From JACMQX01 sp040385105 (GTDB lineage Bacteria; Pseudomonadota; Gammaproteobacteria; Burkholderiales; Burkholderiaceae_C), in assembly GCA_040385105.1 (NCBI GenBank), contig JAZKHY010000033.1:32782-96781 (forward strand): a DNA stretch of 64,000 nt, written 5' to 3'. Under the pieces are notes generated by a model. That model saw only the letters and a list, made by a program, of their open reading frames with translations, was not told the DNA's origin and made no database searches. This document shows, piece after piece, positions 7,526-15,772 of this stretch. A program made the translations under genes and the position numbers. Within the stretch, counting starts at the first letter, position 1, and each line of letters begins with the position of its first letter.

Positions 7526-8986
7526 TCACCTGTGTTCCATTCTGGCGACATAGGCGTCGCCTGCCGGGGGAAATTTCATGATGGCGGGACCCGCAGATGC
7601 TGCCGCAGGCATGGCCTCTTTTGCTGCCGCTCTCACCGGCGCTGAGCGGGCCGGGCTCGCCGGTGTGCCGATGCGCCAGGCCAGCAGCGCCGACACGAGG
7701 AACATCAGCGCCTCGAATCCGAAGACACTGGCATAGGCAGCGCCTGGCGAGCTGATCAGCCAGCGCGCAAGGTCGCTTGCCGCCGTGCCCAGCAGTCCGC
7801 CCAGCCCGAATGCAATGGCCTGGGCCGCGCCCCACAGGCCCATGCGCACGCCTTCGCGCGCCTGCCGGCCCTCGCCGGCCAGCCGCATCATCGAGCCGAT
7901 GGCGCCGATGGAAAAAGCCCCATTGGCAGCGCCCAGCACGAACACCGTGGTCCTGAGCGGCCAACCCGGCCCCGCAATGCCGGCGGCCACAAGGCCAAGC
8001 AGCGCCAGCGCCGAGACAATGCATCCGCCGATGGTCCAGGCCCGCAGCGAGCCGGCGCGATGCCAGCCGAACCGCGCGCCTGCACTGCCTGCGACCGCGG
8101 CCATGATCATGCCCAGCAGCACGCCGCCATGCTGCACGCCCGACAGGCTCGTTGACTGCCCCGGCGTGAAGCCGAACACCGTGCCGGCGAACGGCTCGAG
8201 GATCAGGTCCTGCGCGCTGTAGGCCAGCATCGACACGAATACAAAAACCGTGAAGCGGCGCGCCACCGGTTCGCCCCAGACCTGGCGCAGGGCATCGGTG
8301 AAACGGGGCTTTGCCTCCGGCACCTGCGCCGGCCTGGCGCCAGCCGCAGGCCCTTCGAGCCGCCAGACGGCCAGCAAGCTCACCACCATTGCCAGCATGC
8401 AGACACCTGCCGTGACAGCGATGAGACGCGCCGGAGAGTACGGGTCGAGCAGCTGCCCGGCCACGCCCGAGGTGATGGCAAAGCCCGCAATCATCATGAC
8501 CCAGACAACCGTGGCAGCCGCGGCCCGGCGGCTTTCTTCCACACGCTTGGCCAGCATCACCAGCAATGAAGTGCCGCTGGCGCTGACGCCAAGGCCAATC
8601 AGCATGAAAGCAATGAATGCCAGGGCAATGCCGCCCGCCGGATTGACAGCCATCCACGCCGTCGCCGCAGCCGCGAGCACGCCACCACAGGCCAGCACAG
8701 CCATGCCGCCGAGGATCCATGGCGTGCGGCGCCCGCCCACGTCGGACCCGAAGCCCATGCGCGGCCGGGCCATCTGCACGATGTAGTGCAGCGCCACCAG
8801 GATGCCCGGCAGCAGCGCGGGCAGCGCCAGTTCCACCACCATCACCCGGTTGAGCGTGGAGGTCGTCAGCACCACCACGGCGCCCAGCGATGCCTGCACG
8901 AGACCGAGGCGCGCAATCTGCGCCCAGCCAAAGGGGGCCTGGCCCTGGCGAATGCCGCTGCCGGCCTCGTTGCTGGCATTGTTCAT
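7526..8986 (-). CDS. bch2: PucC-family MFS protein (ORF428/Bch2 type)
   Basis: This 486-residue membrane protein has about twelve transmembrane segments and belongs to the BCD/PucC family of the major facilitator superfamily. Its place between bchG and bchP identifies it as the ORF428 (bch2) orthologue. Family members are thought to act in light-harvesting complex assembly or bacteriochlorophyll delivery; the precise job of this member is not established. Its ATG overlaps the bchG stop (ATGA), and its stop lies 5 bp before bchP, so the three are co-translated. It is related to lhaA at 25951-27399. Confidence 0.88.
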   Translation of the reverse strand: MNNASNEAGSGIRQGQAPFGWAQIARLGLVQASLGAVVVLTTSTLNRVMVVELALPALLPGILVALHYIVQMARPRMGFGSDVGGRRTPWILGGMAVLACGGVLAAAATAWMAVNPAGGIALAFIAFMLIGLGVSASGTSLLVMLAKRVEESRRAAAATVVWVMMIAGFAITSGVAGQLLDPYSPARLIAVTAGVCMLAMVVSLLAVWRLEGPAAGARPAQVPEAKPRFTDALRQVWGEPVARRFTVFVFVSMLAYSAQDLILEPFAGTVFGFTPGQSTSLSGVQHGGVLLGMIMAAVAGSAGARFGWHRAGSLRAWTIGGCIVSALALLGLVAAGIAGPGWPLRTTVFVLGAANGAFSIGAIGSMMRLAGEGRQAREGVRMGLWGAAQAIAFGLGGLLGTAASDLARWLISSPGAAYASVFGFEALMFLVSALLAWRIGTPASPARSAPVRAAAKEAMPAAASAGPAIMKFPPAGDAYVARMEHR

Positions 8987-9879
8987 GACGCCGCCCCCAC
9001 CAGCCCGCGCAATGCAAACGCGCTGACCATCATGCCGGCCACAAACACCGGCACGCCAAAGCCGCTGTACCAGAGCGCGCGCTTGCTCACGCTGGCCATG
9101 AAATGGTCCATCAGCAGCAGCTGCAGGCCCAGCAGCAGCCCGACCGCGACGGCATGCACCGGCCGGCCCCAGCTCACCAGCAGCAGCACCACCGCCACCT
9201 GCGGCAGGGCCATGATCCAGCAGGCCACCAGCCCCGCCTTCTGCACACCCAGTTGCACCGGCAGCGAACGCACGCCCATCTGGCGGTCGCCTTCCACCGC
9301 CTTGAAATCATTGAGCGTCATGATCCCGTGGGTGCCGACGCTGTAGAGCGCCGCCAGCCACAGCGAGCGGCTGTCCGGCATCTGGCCGCCCGCCATCACC
9401 GCCGCGCCGGTCGCCCAGGCGATGCCTTCATAGCTGAAGCCGCAGGCGGCATTGCCCCACCAGCCGTTCTCCTTGAGCCGTACCGGCGGCGCGCTGTAAG
9501 CCCAGGCCAGCACCAGGCCGAGCGCCGCCGCGCCAAAGCCCCATGGCCCGAGCAGGGCAGCCACCATCAGCGAGATCACCGTCCAGCCGATGGCAAGGTA
9601 CAGGCCCCAGCGCCCCGGCATGCGGCCGGAAGGAATGGGGCGCTGCGGTTCATTGATGGCATCCACATGCCGGTCAAACCAGTCGTTCACCGCCTGGCTG
9701 GTGGCGCAGACAAACGGCCCGGCCAGCGCAATGCCAATGATGGCGATGCCCCATTTGCCCTGCATCGGCACGCCCGAAGCCACAACGCCGCAGGCAAATG
9801 CCCACATCGGCGGAAACCATGTGATCGGCTTGAACAGCTCGGCAATGGCGGAAAAAGAAGGACGGGATGCGCTCGACAT
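8983..9879 (-). CDS. bchG: bacteriochlorophyll a synthase BchG
   Basis: This 298-residue UbiA-family prenyltransferase esterifies bacteriochlorophyllide a with geranylgeranyl (or phytyl) diphosphate. The conserved NDWFDRHVDAINEPQRPIPSG carries the Asp-rich Mg-diphosphate site and lies near residues 70-90; several transmembrane helices follow. The start MSSASRPSFS at 9879 is preferred because longer starts (9888, 9915) would place the start inside or next to the promoter and operator. With TTGACA-N17-AAGAAT upstream, the mRNA might begin almost at this ATG. Translation is coupled to the following PucC-family gene. Confidence 0.92.
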   Translation of the reverse strand: MSSASRPSFSAIAELFKPITWFPPMWAFACGVVASGVPMQGKWGIAIIGIALAGPFVCATSQAVNDWFDRHVDAINEPQRPIPSGRMPGRWGLYLAIGWTVISLMVAALLGPWGFGAAALGLVLAWAYSAPPVRLKENGWWGNAACGFSYEGIAWATGAAVMAGGQMPDSRSLWLAALYSVGTHGIMTLNDFKAVEGDRQMGVRSLPVQLGVQKAGLVACWIMALPQVAVVLLLVSWGRPVHAVAVGLLLGLQLLLMDHFMASVSKRALWYSGFGVPVFVAGMMVSAFALRGLVGAAS

Positions 9880-9886
9880 GAAATTC

Positions 9887-9927
9887 ATTCTTGTCTTGAC
9901 ATTGAAAAGTGTCAATTAGCGTTTACA
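9887..9927 (-). promoter_or_regulatory. bchG promoter with PpsR/CrtJ operator
   Basis: TGT-N12-ACA at 9910-9927 matches the PpsR/CrtJ consensus exactly. Reading the - strand, TTGACA (9915-9910), a 17-bp spacer and AAGAAT (9892-9887) form a promoter whose -35 lies inside the operator, so PpsR binding would block RNA polymerase. The region also serves as upstream DNA of the divergent ppsR1. Confidence 0.75.
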
Positions 9928-10033
9928 GTAGAAGCTCGGGTGTCGCCAAAAAGCACGGCACCTAGAATCCAGCCATGCTGCATGTCTCTTTTCACGTCAG
10001 GCTTGCCGGTTATCCCGGCCGCAAAGGCGCGCC

Positions 10034-11443
10034 ATGAACCCGCGCAGCGTTCCGCTGCCTGATCTCAGTGGCCTGTCCGAGTGGGCGCCCGAACTTGCAG
10101 AAACCTTTGTCTCGCTGGCCAGCGACATCGCGCTGGTCCTGGACGACGACGGCGTCATCCGCAGCGTGGCGCAGGGCGGCGCAGCGCCGCTGACCGCTTC
10201 GGCCCATGAATGGGTCGGCCGCTCCTGGGCCGACACCGTCACCGGCGACACCCGGGGCAAGATCGAACTGCTGCTCAAGGAAGTTACCTCCACCGGCCTG
10301 GCCCGCCGCCGCGAGATCAACCACCCGCTGGACAAGGGCGGCAACCTTGCCGTCGCCTACACCGCCATCCGCCTGGGCGAGAACGGCCCGCTGCTGGCGG
10401 TCGGCCGCGACCTGGGCGCCATCGCCGCAATCCAGCAGCGCTTCCTGGACGCGCAGCAGGAGCTGGAGCGCGGCTACTGGCGCGCCCGCCAGGCCGAGGC
10501 GCGCTACCGCCTGCTGTTCCAGGTGGCCACCGACGCGGTGATGGTGGTGGACGCGCTGACGCTTGAGATTCTCGAGGCCAACCAGGCGGCCTCGCAACTG
10601 TTCGAGCTGTCGGTGGAGCAGCTTGTCGGCCGCGCCGCATCCTTCGCCTTCGAGCGGCATTCGCGCAGCGCGGTGGACGAGCTGATTGCCAATGCCCGGG
10701 CCAGCGGCCAGCCCGCAGAAATCCGCGCGCGGCTTGCAGGCAAGATCACGTCCACCAGTGTTGCCGCAACACCGTTCCGCACCGAAGAGGCGATGCGTCT
10801 GCTGGTGCGCGTGCGTACGATGGACATGCCCGGCACCGCAGCCGACCTCAATGCCACGCTCGCGCGCCTGGTTGACAGCGCCAGTGACGGCGTCGTCGTG
10901 ACCGACTCCAGCGGCCGCATCCTGCTGGCCAACCCGGCCTTCCTGAAGCTGGTGCAGATGAACACCGAGGTCGCCGTCAAGGGCCGGCCACTGATGGACT
11001 GGATCGGCGTCTCCGACGAGCAGTTCGCCGGCCTGCTGGCGCAGGTGCGCAGCCAGGGCATTACCCGGCGGGTGGCGTCGCGCCTCCTCTCAAGCGATGC
11101 CCGCGTGAGCCAGGTCGAGCTGTCGGCCGCGCTGCTGACCGAAGGCGACCAGGAATGCATCGGCTTCACGATCCATTCCGTGGAAGCGGCGGCAGCCGGC
11201 CAGGAGCATGGCGCAGATGACCTGCAAGCAGCCGTCAACCGACTGGCCGCGCGCGTGGGCGATGCGCCGCTGCCCGAGCTGCTGCGCCAGGCAGCTGCGC
11301 TGCTTGAGCGGCATTTCATCGGTATCGCGATGGCACGCACCGAGGGCGATGCAGGCGCTGCAGCCGGCCTGCTGGGCGTGAGCCGCGAGCGGCTGGATCT
11401 TCCACCCGAAGGCGCAGGCCCTTCAACGCCAGCGGGGACTTGA
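10034..11443 (+). CDS. ppsR1: PpsR/CrtJ paralogue with degenerate helix-turn-helix (PpsR1)
   Basis: This 469-residue protein has the PpsR layout: N-terminal PAS (about 20-130), a coiled Q-linker, PAS1 (about 160-270) and PAS2 (about 275-395). Its C-terminus aligns with the Fis-type helix-turn-helix of the second PpsR only as far as AAAGLLGVSRERL. The recognition-helix part (SLYVKLRRFG in PpsR2) is replaced by DLPPEGAGPSTPAGT, and the redox Cys of PpsR/CrtJ is Phe. No other frame restores the motif. It probably cannot bind operators on its own and may act by pairing with PpsR2 or BphP. The bphP start codon follows its stop directly. Confidence 0.85.
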   Translation: MNPRSVPLPDLSGLSEWAPELAETFVSLASDIALVLDDDGVIRSVAQGGAAPLTASAHEWVGRSWADTVTGDTRGKIELLLKEVTSTGLARRREINHPLDKGGNLAVAYTAIRLGENGPLLAVGRDLGAIAAIQQRFLDAQQELERGYWRARQAEARYRLLFQVATDAVMVVDALTLEILEANQAASQLFELSVEQLVGRAASFAFERHSRSAVDELIANARASGQPAEIRARLAGKITSTSVAATPFRTEEAMRLLVRVRTMDMPGTAADLNATLARLVDSASDGVVVTDSSGRILLANPAFLKLVQMNTEVAVKGRPLMDWIGVSDEQFAGLLAQVRSQGITRRVASRLLSSDARVSQVELSAALLTEGDQECIGFTIHSVEAAAAGQEHGADDLQAAVNRLAARVGDAPLPELLRQAAALLERHFIGIAMARTEGDAGAAAGLLGVSRERLDLPPEGAGPSTPAGT

Positions 11444-13624
11444 GTGCTGGTCAGCCCTGCCTTCGGCCAGGCGGATCTCACCAATTGCGAGCGTGAGCTG
11501 ATCCACCTTGCCGGCTCGGTCCAGCCCCATGGCGTGCTGCTGGCAGTGCAGGAGCCCGGGCTGAAGATTGTCCAGGTCAGTGCCAACGCCGCTGCGCTGC
11601 TGGGCATGGCTGCGGACGAACTGCTCGGCGCGCACATCAGCCTGCTCGGCCCCGAGCTGCAGGCCTGCATCACCCGGGTCGCCCTGTCTGCCGACCTCGC
11701 CGATCCTGCGCCGCTCAGGTGCCACCTGCCTTCACGCGGCAAGGACGCAGGGTTCGAAGGCACGGTCCACCGCGTCCCCGGCGGCCATCTGCTGGTCGAG
11801 ATCGAGCCCGTCGATCTGCCGGGCGCACAGACGATGACAGTCTCGATGGGCCAGCAGCAGTTGCTGGCGCACATGAGCGCCTCCATCGAGCGTTTCAGCA
11901 GCGCCTCGACCATCGGGACCCTGTGCGACTCGGTTGTGCGCCGGTTCCGTGACCTCATCGGCTACGACCGCGTCATGGTCTACAAGTTTGACCCGGACGG
12001 CCACGGCAAGATCATTGCCGAGGCGCGCGACCCGCGGCTGGATTCGCTGCTCGGCCACCACTACCCGGCCAGCGACATTCCGCAACGCGCCCGCGAGCTG
12101 TACATCCGCAACCGCCTGCGGGTGCTGGTCAATGTCCACTATGAGCCGGCGGCGCTGGTGCCGCGCCGCCTGCCGGGCAGCGACGAGGAACTCGACATGT
12201 CGATGTGCCACCTGCGCAGCATGTCACCGCTGCACCTGCAGTACCTCAAGAACATGGGCGTCACCGCCACCGTGGTCGTGTCGCTGGTGCGCGAAGGCCG
12301 GCTCTGGGGCCTGATTGCGTGCCACCACTATGCGCCGCGCAACCTGCGCTTTTCGGTGCGATCGGCCGCAGACCTGCTGGCCGAGGTCATTTCAACCCGC
12401 ATTGCTGCCATCGAGAACTATGCGCATGCCCAGGTCGCGATCCAGGTGCGCAGGCTGGAGCAGCGCCTGATCGAGGCCACCTCCACCGAAGGTGACTGGC
12501 GCCTGGCGCTGTTCCGCAACCCGCACACCCTGCTGCAGCCGCTGGATGCCACGGGTGCCGCCCTCTTCCATGACGGCGAGATCCTTACCGCCGGTGAAGT
12601 GCCGTCCACGCCCGAGCTGCGGGCGCTGGCCGCCTGGATCGAGGGGCAGCAGACCGACGGGCTGTTCAGCTGCTCGTCGGTCGCACGCGAAAACCCGTCG
12701 CTGGACAGCCTGACCTCGACGGCAAGCGGCGTGCTGGCCGTCAAGCTGTCGGCATCGCGGGCAGACTACCTGATGTGGTTCCGCAAGGAACAGCTGCTCA
12801 CCGTGACCTGGGCCGGCGACCCCTCCAAGCCCGTCGTCGGAAACGACCCGCTGGAGCTGTCGCCCCGGCGCTCGTTCGCAGCCTGGTCGGAAATCGTGCG
12901 CGGCACGGCGCTGGCCTGGACCAGCGGAGAGACCGCGCTGGCGCGCGCCTTCGGCAATTCGCTGGTGGACATCATCCTGCAGGTCAATGCCGTGCGGCTG
13001 CTGATTGCCGAACACCAGCTCGCCCGCACGCGCGCCACGGTCGCGAACTCGCAGGAGCCGGTGGTCATTGCCGATGCCGGCAGGCGGGTGCTGTTTGCCA
13101 ATGACGCATTTTTCAAGCTGGCGCGCCGCCCGCGTGACGACGGCTCCACCCTGGACGAGATGGCACAGCTGTTCAGCGAGCCTGACCGCGTGCGTACCAT
13201 GCTGGGCGCGCTGGTCGAGGAACGCCAGCCCTGGCGCGGCCAGCTGGCGCTGGAGCTGGGCCTTGGGAAACGGCTTCCCGTCACCGTACGCGCCGAGGTG
13301 GTACCTGCGCGGGACGGCTCTGTCCTGGGCTTCTTCCTGATCTTTGACGACCTCACCAACACGCAGCGCGCAGCCGAGGCCCGCCAACGCCTTGAGCAGT
13401 CGCTGGCCCAGGCCGGGCTGGCCCGTGAAGCCGCCGGCAGGGGCGGTACCGAGCAGGACGAACTGATCAGCGCCGTGCTGGCAAACGCCAGCCTGGCCGC
13501 CATGGACATTGCCGATGGCGACGCCGGGCCGGGTGTTGCAGGCCTGCTCGAGGAAATCGACAGCTCCACCCGCCGCGCCACCTCGCTCTACGGCCGGATG
13601 CGCACCTTCATTGAAGAGGTGTGA
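11444..13624 (+). CDS. bphP: bacteriophytochrome BphP (PAS-GAF-PHY-PAS, no kinase)
   Basis: This 726-residue red/far-red photoreceptor has an N-terminal PAS domain with the biliverdin-binding Cys15 (TNCERELIHL), a GAF domain with PASDIP near residue 208, and a PHY domain with the tongue motif PRRSFAAW near residue 473. After PHY comes a PAS domain and a short helical tail; no H-box or ATP-binding motifs of a histidine kinase are visible. This resembles the Bradyrhizobium/Rhodopseudomonas BphP that antagonises PpsR by direct contact. The start is a GTG directly after the ppsR1 TGA, with GGGGA upstream. Its 3' end overlaps the convergent hmuO by 17 bp. Confidence 0.93.
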   Translation: MLVSPAFGQADLTNCERELIHLAGSVQPHGVLLAVQEPGLKIVQVSANAAALLGMAADELLGAHISLLGPELQACITRVALSADLADPAPLRCHLPSRGKDAGFEGTVHRVPGGHLLVEIEPVDLPGAQTMTVSMGQQQLLAHMSASIERFSSASTIGTLCDSVVRRFRDLIGYDRVMVYKFDPDGHGKIIAEARDPRLDSLLGHHYPASDIPQRARELYIRNRLRVLVNVHYEPAALVPRRLPGSDEELDMSMCHLRSMSPLHLQYLKNMGVTATVVVSLVREGRLWGLIACHHYAPRNLRFSVRSAADLLAEVISTRIAAIENYAHAQVAIQVRRLEQRLIEATSTEGDWRLALFRNPHTLLQPLDATGAALFHDGEILTAGEVPSTPELRALAAWIEGQQTDGLFSCSSVARENPSLDSLTSTASGVLAVKLSASRADYLMWFRKEQLLTVTWAGDPSKPVVGNDPLELSPRRSFAAWSEIVRGTALAWTSGETALARAFGNSLVDIILQVNAVRLLIAEHQLARTRATVANSQEPVVIADAGRRVLFANDAFFKLARRPRDDGSTLDEMAQLFSEPDRVRTMLGALVEERQPWRGQLALELGLGKRLPVTVRAEVVPARDGSVLGFFLIFDDLTNTQRAAEARQRLEQSLAQAGLAREAAGRGGTEQDELISAVLANASLAAMDIADGDAGPGVAGLLEEIDSSTRRATSLYGRMRTFIEEV

Positions 13625-14270
13625 GGCCTGCAGCCTGCGCCAGTTCAGCGAAAAGCAGGCCGTGCATCTCGAAGGACCACTTCGCTTCGGCGACGATGGC
13701 ATCTGCATCCGCTGACGCCGCATCAGGCGCGATGGCATTGAGCCCCGCACGCAGCGCCTGCCCCAGGGCGGCCACTTCTGCAGGTGGACCAAACTCGTAG
13801 AACGCCGTGCCGCCGCCCCCGGGCGCCAGGCCAAGGCTGCGCGTGGTGATGCCGCGCAACATCTGGCCGCCGCTCAGGTCACCAAGGTAGCGCACATAGG
13901 CATGGGCCGCGAGCAGTCCAGGCCCTGACTGTGAGATGGAAGACAGGCGGCGGGCATAGTCGAGGCCGGCCGGCATCACCGCCAGCTCCTCCTCCCATAA
14001 CGGTCCGTGCAGCACCTGGAGGTCCAGTTGCAGCGCCGGCATGCGCAGCAGCGCCGGAAACCGGACGGGCGCCACCGATGGATGGGATGCATTCAGCGCC
14101 AGGCCGCCCTCGAGTTCGCGGTAGACCGGCACCAGGCTGCGAAGCATCAGGCAACAGGCGCGCCGGTCAAGCCGGCCGCCGGTCAGGGCTGCCATGAAGG
14201 GCGTCTGTTCAGCCTGGGCATGGAGCCCCGCGGTCTCGGCGCGCAGCCGCGCTGCCAGGGTCAGGCTCAC
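13608..14270 (-). CDS. hmuO: biliverdin-producing heme oxygenase
   Basis: This 220-residue enzyme opens heme to biliverdin IX-alpha, CO and iron. The proximal heme ligand is His17 in GLHAQAEQTPFM, and the distal-helix motif YLGDLSGGQ is present. Next to bphP its job is most simply to supply the biliverdin chromophore. Its ATG overlaps the ppsR2 stop (ATGA), so it is translated with PpsR2, while its 3' end overlaps the bphP 3' end on the other strand by 17 bp. Confidence 0.93.
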   Translation of the reverse strand: MSLTLAARLRAETAGLHAQAEQTPFMAALTGGRLDRRACCLMLRSLVPVYRELEGGLALNASHPSVAPVRFPALLRMPALQLDLQVLHGPLWEEELAVMPAGLDYARRLSSISQSGPGLLAAHAYVRYLGDLSGGQMLRGITTRSLGLAPGGGGTAFYEFGPPAEVAALGQALRAGLNAIAPDAASADADAIVAEAKWSFEMHGLLFAELAQAAGLTPLQ

Positions 14271-15730
14271 CGGCTGTCCTGCCCCTCAGCCACGGCATCG
14301 CCAATGCCAAAGCGCCGCAGCTTGACGTACAGGCTCTGGCGCGACAGGCCCAGCATCTCGGCGGCAGATGCGCGGTTGTCGCCGGTGAGCTCAAGCGCCG
14401 CCTCAATGCACAGCTGCTCGATCAGGTCAGTCGTCTCGCGCACGATGTCCTTGAGCGGGACGCGGCCTACCAGCTCGGTCATCTGGCCGGCCGAACGCGG
14501 CAGCTCCTTGCCACGCGCTTCATTGGACAGGCGCCGGCCCACGTCGCGGATGGTGAAACCCAGGCAGGGCGTGTCACCACCGGTCACCGCCACAGCGGAG
14601 ATCTCGACATCTGCGGTGGAGCCGTATTCGCCGCGCATGCTGGTGGCAAACAGCCGCACCGCGCCACGCTGGCGCAGGTTGGAAATCAGCACGTTCAGGT
14701 CCACGCCGGTGCGCCCGAGCCACTTCTCAAGTGATTCGCCACGAACCAGCTCCTCGCTGGCCAGCTGCGCAAGTTCGAGGAATGCGCGGTTGACGCTCAG
14801 CACCCGGCCGTCGAGGTCCGTCACCACAAACGCGTCAGGGGCGCTCTCCATCACGCTGAGCAGCAGCTGCTTGGCACCACCCCCGGGCGCCTCGGCAGCG
14901 GCATGGTGGGTGGAAAGGCGGATCAGGAAATGGGTGGAGTTTTCCTGGCGGAACAGCGATGCCGACAGGGTCAGGCTGTCGCCGGTTTCAGCCAGCCGCA
15001 CCGCCAGCGGCTCGCAGCGGCCATTGGAGCGCAAGGTCGCCAGCATCTGGCGCACGGCGGCAGAGCTGGCAGGCTCCAGGCTCTCGGCGAGCGTCCAGCC
15101 TGAGCGCCGCGCCTTGTCGCCCAGCAGCGTGTAGGCGGCGGGGTTGGCTTCTTCGAGCTTCTCGGTGTTGGCGTCCAGGATCAGGACGGCTTCCGAGGCC
15201 ACCTGGAACAGCAGCCGGTAACGTGTCTCGACATGGCGCAGGCGCCAGTAGTCCCGCTCCATCGACAGCTGGGCACTGACCAGCCGCTGCTGAAGGGCCA
15301 CCTGGGCGCGCAAGTCGCGCCCGAAAGCCACCGAATGGGCGCGGCCCTCATGTGACTTGCCCTTGCGCCGCACCGGCATCACCGAATACGAGAGCGGAAG
15401 GTCGGCGCCGTCGGCCGAGGGGTGGTTGACATGGCGCCAGCGGGCACCGGCACCGGTATGCGCATCGCTCAGCATGGCTTCTATCTTGGGCCGGCTTTCG
15501 AGCGTCACGGTCTGGGCCCATGGCTTGCCGAGCCAGTCCTGGTAGCCATGGCTGAGCAGTTCGTCGCTGCCAAAGGCCATGTCGCGGATGACGCCGGCGT
15601 CATCGACGATGAGCACCACGTCGGCGGAAGCGGCTATCAGGTTGCCGGCGACATCTGCATCGAGACCCGCAAGAAACAGTTCAGGCGATTCAAAGTGCCC
15701 GATAGTGCGTTCCTGAGTTCCCTGAGACAT
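14267..15730 (-). CDS. ppsR: transcriptional repressor PpsR/CrtJ (PpsR2)
   Basis: This 487-residue redox/light-responsive repressor of photosynthesis genes has an N-terminal PAS, a Q-linker, two PAS domains and an intact Fis-type helix-turn-helix ending SRQSLYVKLRRFG. The helix-turn-helix Cys (Cys441 in EQLCIEAALELTG) corresponds to the redox-active Cys of CrtJ. It should bind the TGT-N12-ACA sites seen across the window. It is the apparently functional partner of the degenerate PpsR1 and is translated together with heme oxygenase, 42 bp after aerR in the same direction. Confidence 0.94.
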   Translation of the reverse strand: MSQGTQERTIGHFESPELFLAGLDADVAGNLIAASADVVLIVDDAGVIRDMAFGSDELLSHGYQDWLGKPWAQTVTLESRPKIEAMLSDAHTGAGARWRHVNHPSADGADLPLSYSVMPVRRKGKSHEGRAHSVAFGRDLRAQVALQQRLVSAQLSMERDYWRLRHVETRYRLLFQVASEAVLILDANTEKLEEANPAAYTLLGDKARRSGWTLAESLEPASSAAVRQMLATLRSNGRCEPLAVRLAETGDSLTLSASLFRQENSTHFLIRLSTHHAAAEAPGGGAKQLLLSVMESAPDAFVVTDLDGRVLSVNRAFLELAQLASEELVRGESLEKWLGRTGVDLNVLISNLRQRGAVRLFATSMRGEYGSTADVEISAVAVTGGDTPCLGFTIRDVGRRLSNEARGKELPRSAGQMTELVGRVPLKDIVRETTDLIEQLCIEAALELTGDNRASAAEMLGLSRQSLYVKLRRFGIGDAVAEGQDSR

Positions 15731-15772
15731 TCCATTCTTTCGTCATAAACGCCGGCGCGGCAGTGAGCAGGG

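Noticed and set aside
6315..9017. A single 900-codon open frame covering bchP and most of the PucC-family gene region
   Set aside because: Only the part downstream of 7520 encodes a recognisable protein (BchP). The upstream part lies in another frame of the real PucC-family gene, whose starts, stops and overlaps fit the operon.
11320..11443. Possible frameshift or sequencing error explaining the lost helix-turn-helix of PpsR1
   Set aside because: None of the other frames between the divergence point and the stop encodes the expected SLYxKLRRYG helix, and the direct stop-start junction with bphP looks natural.
14007..15134. 375-codon open frame antisense to ppsR2 and hmuO
   Set aside because: Low-complexity Ser/Arg-rich shadow of conserved genes on the other strand, without a ribosome binding site.
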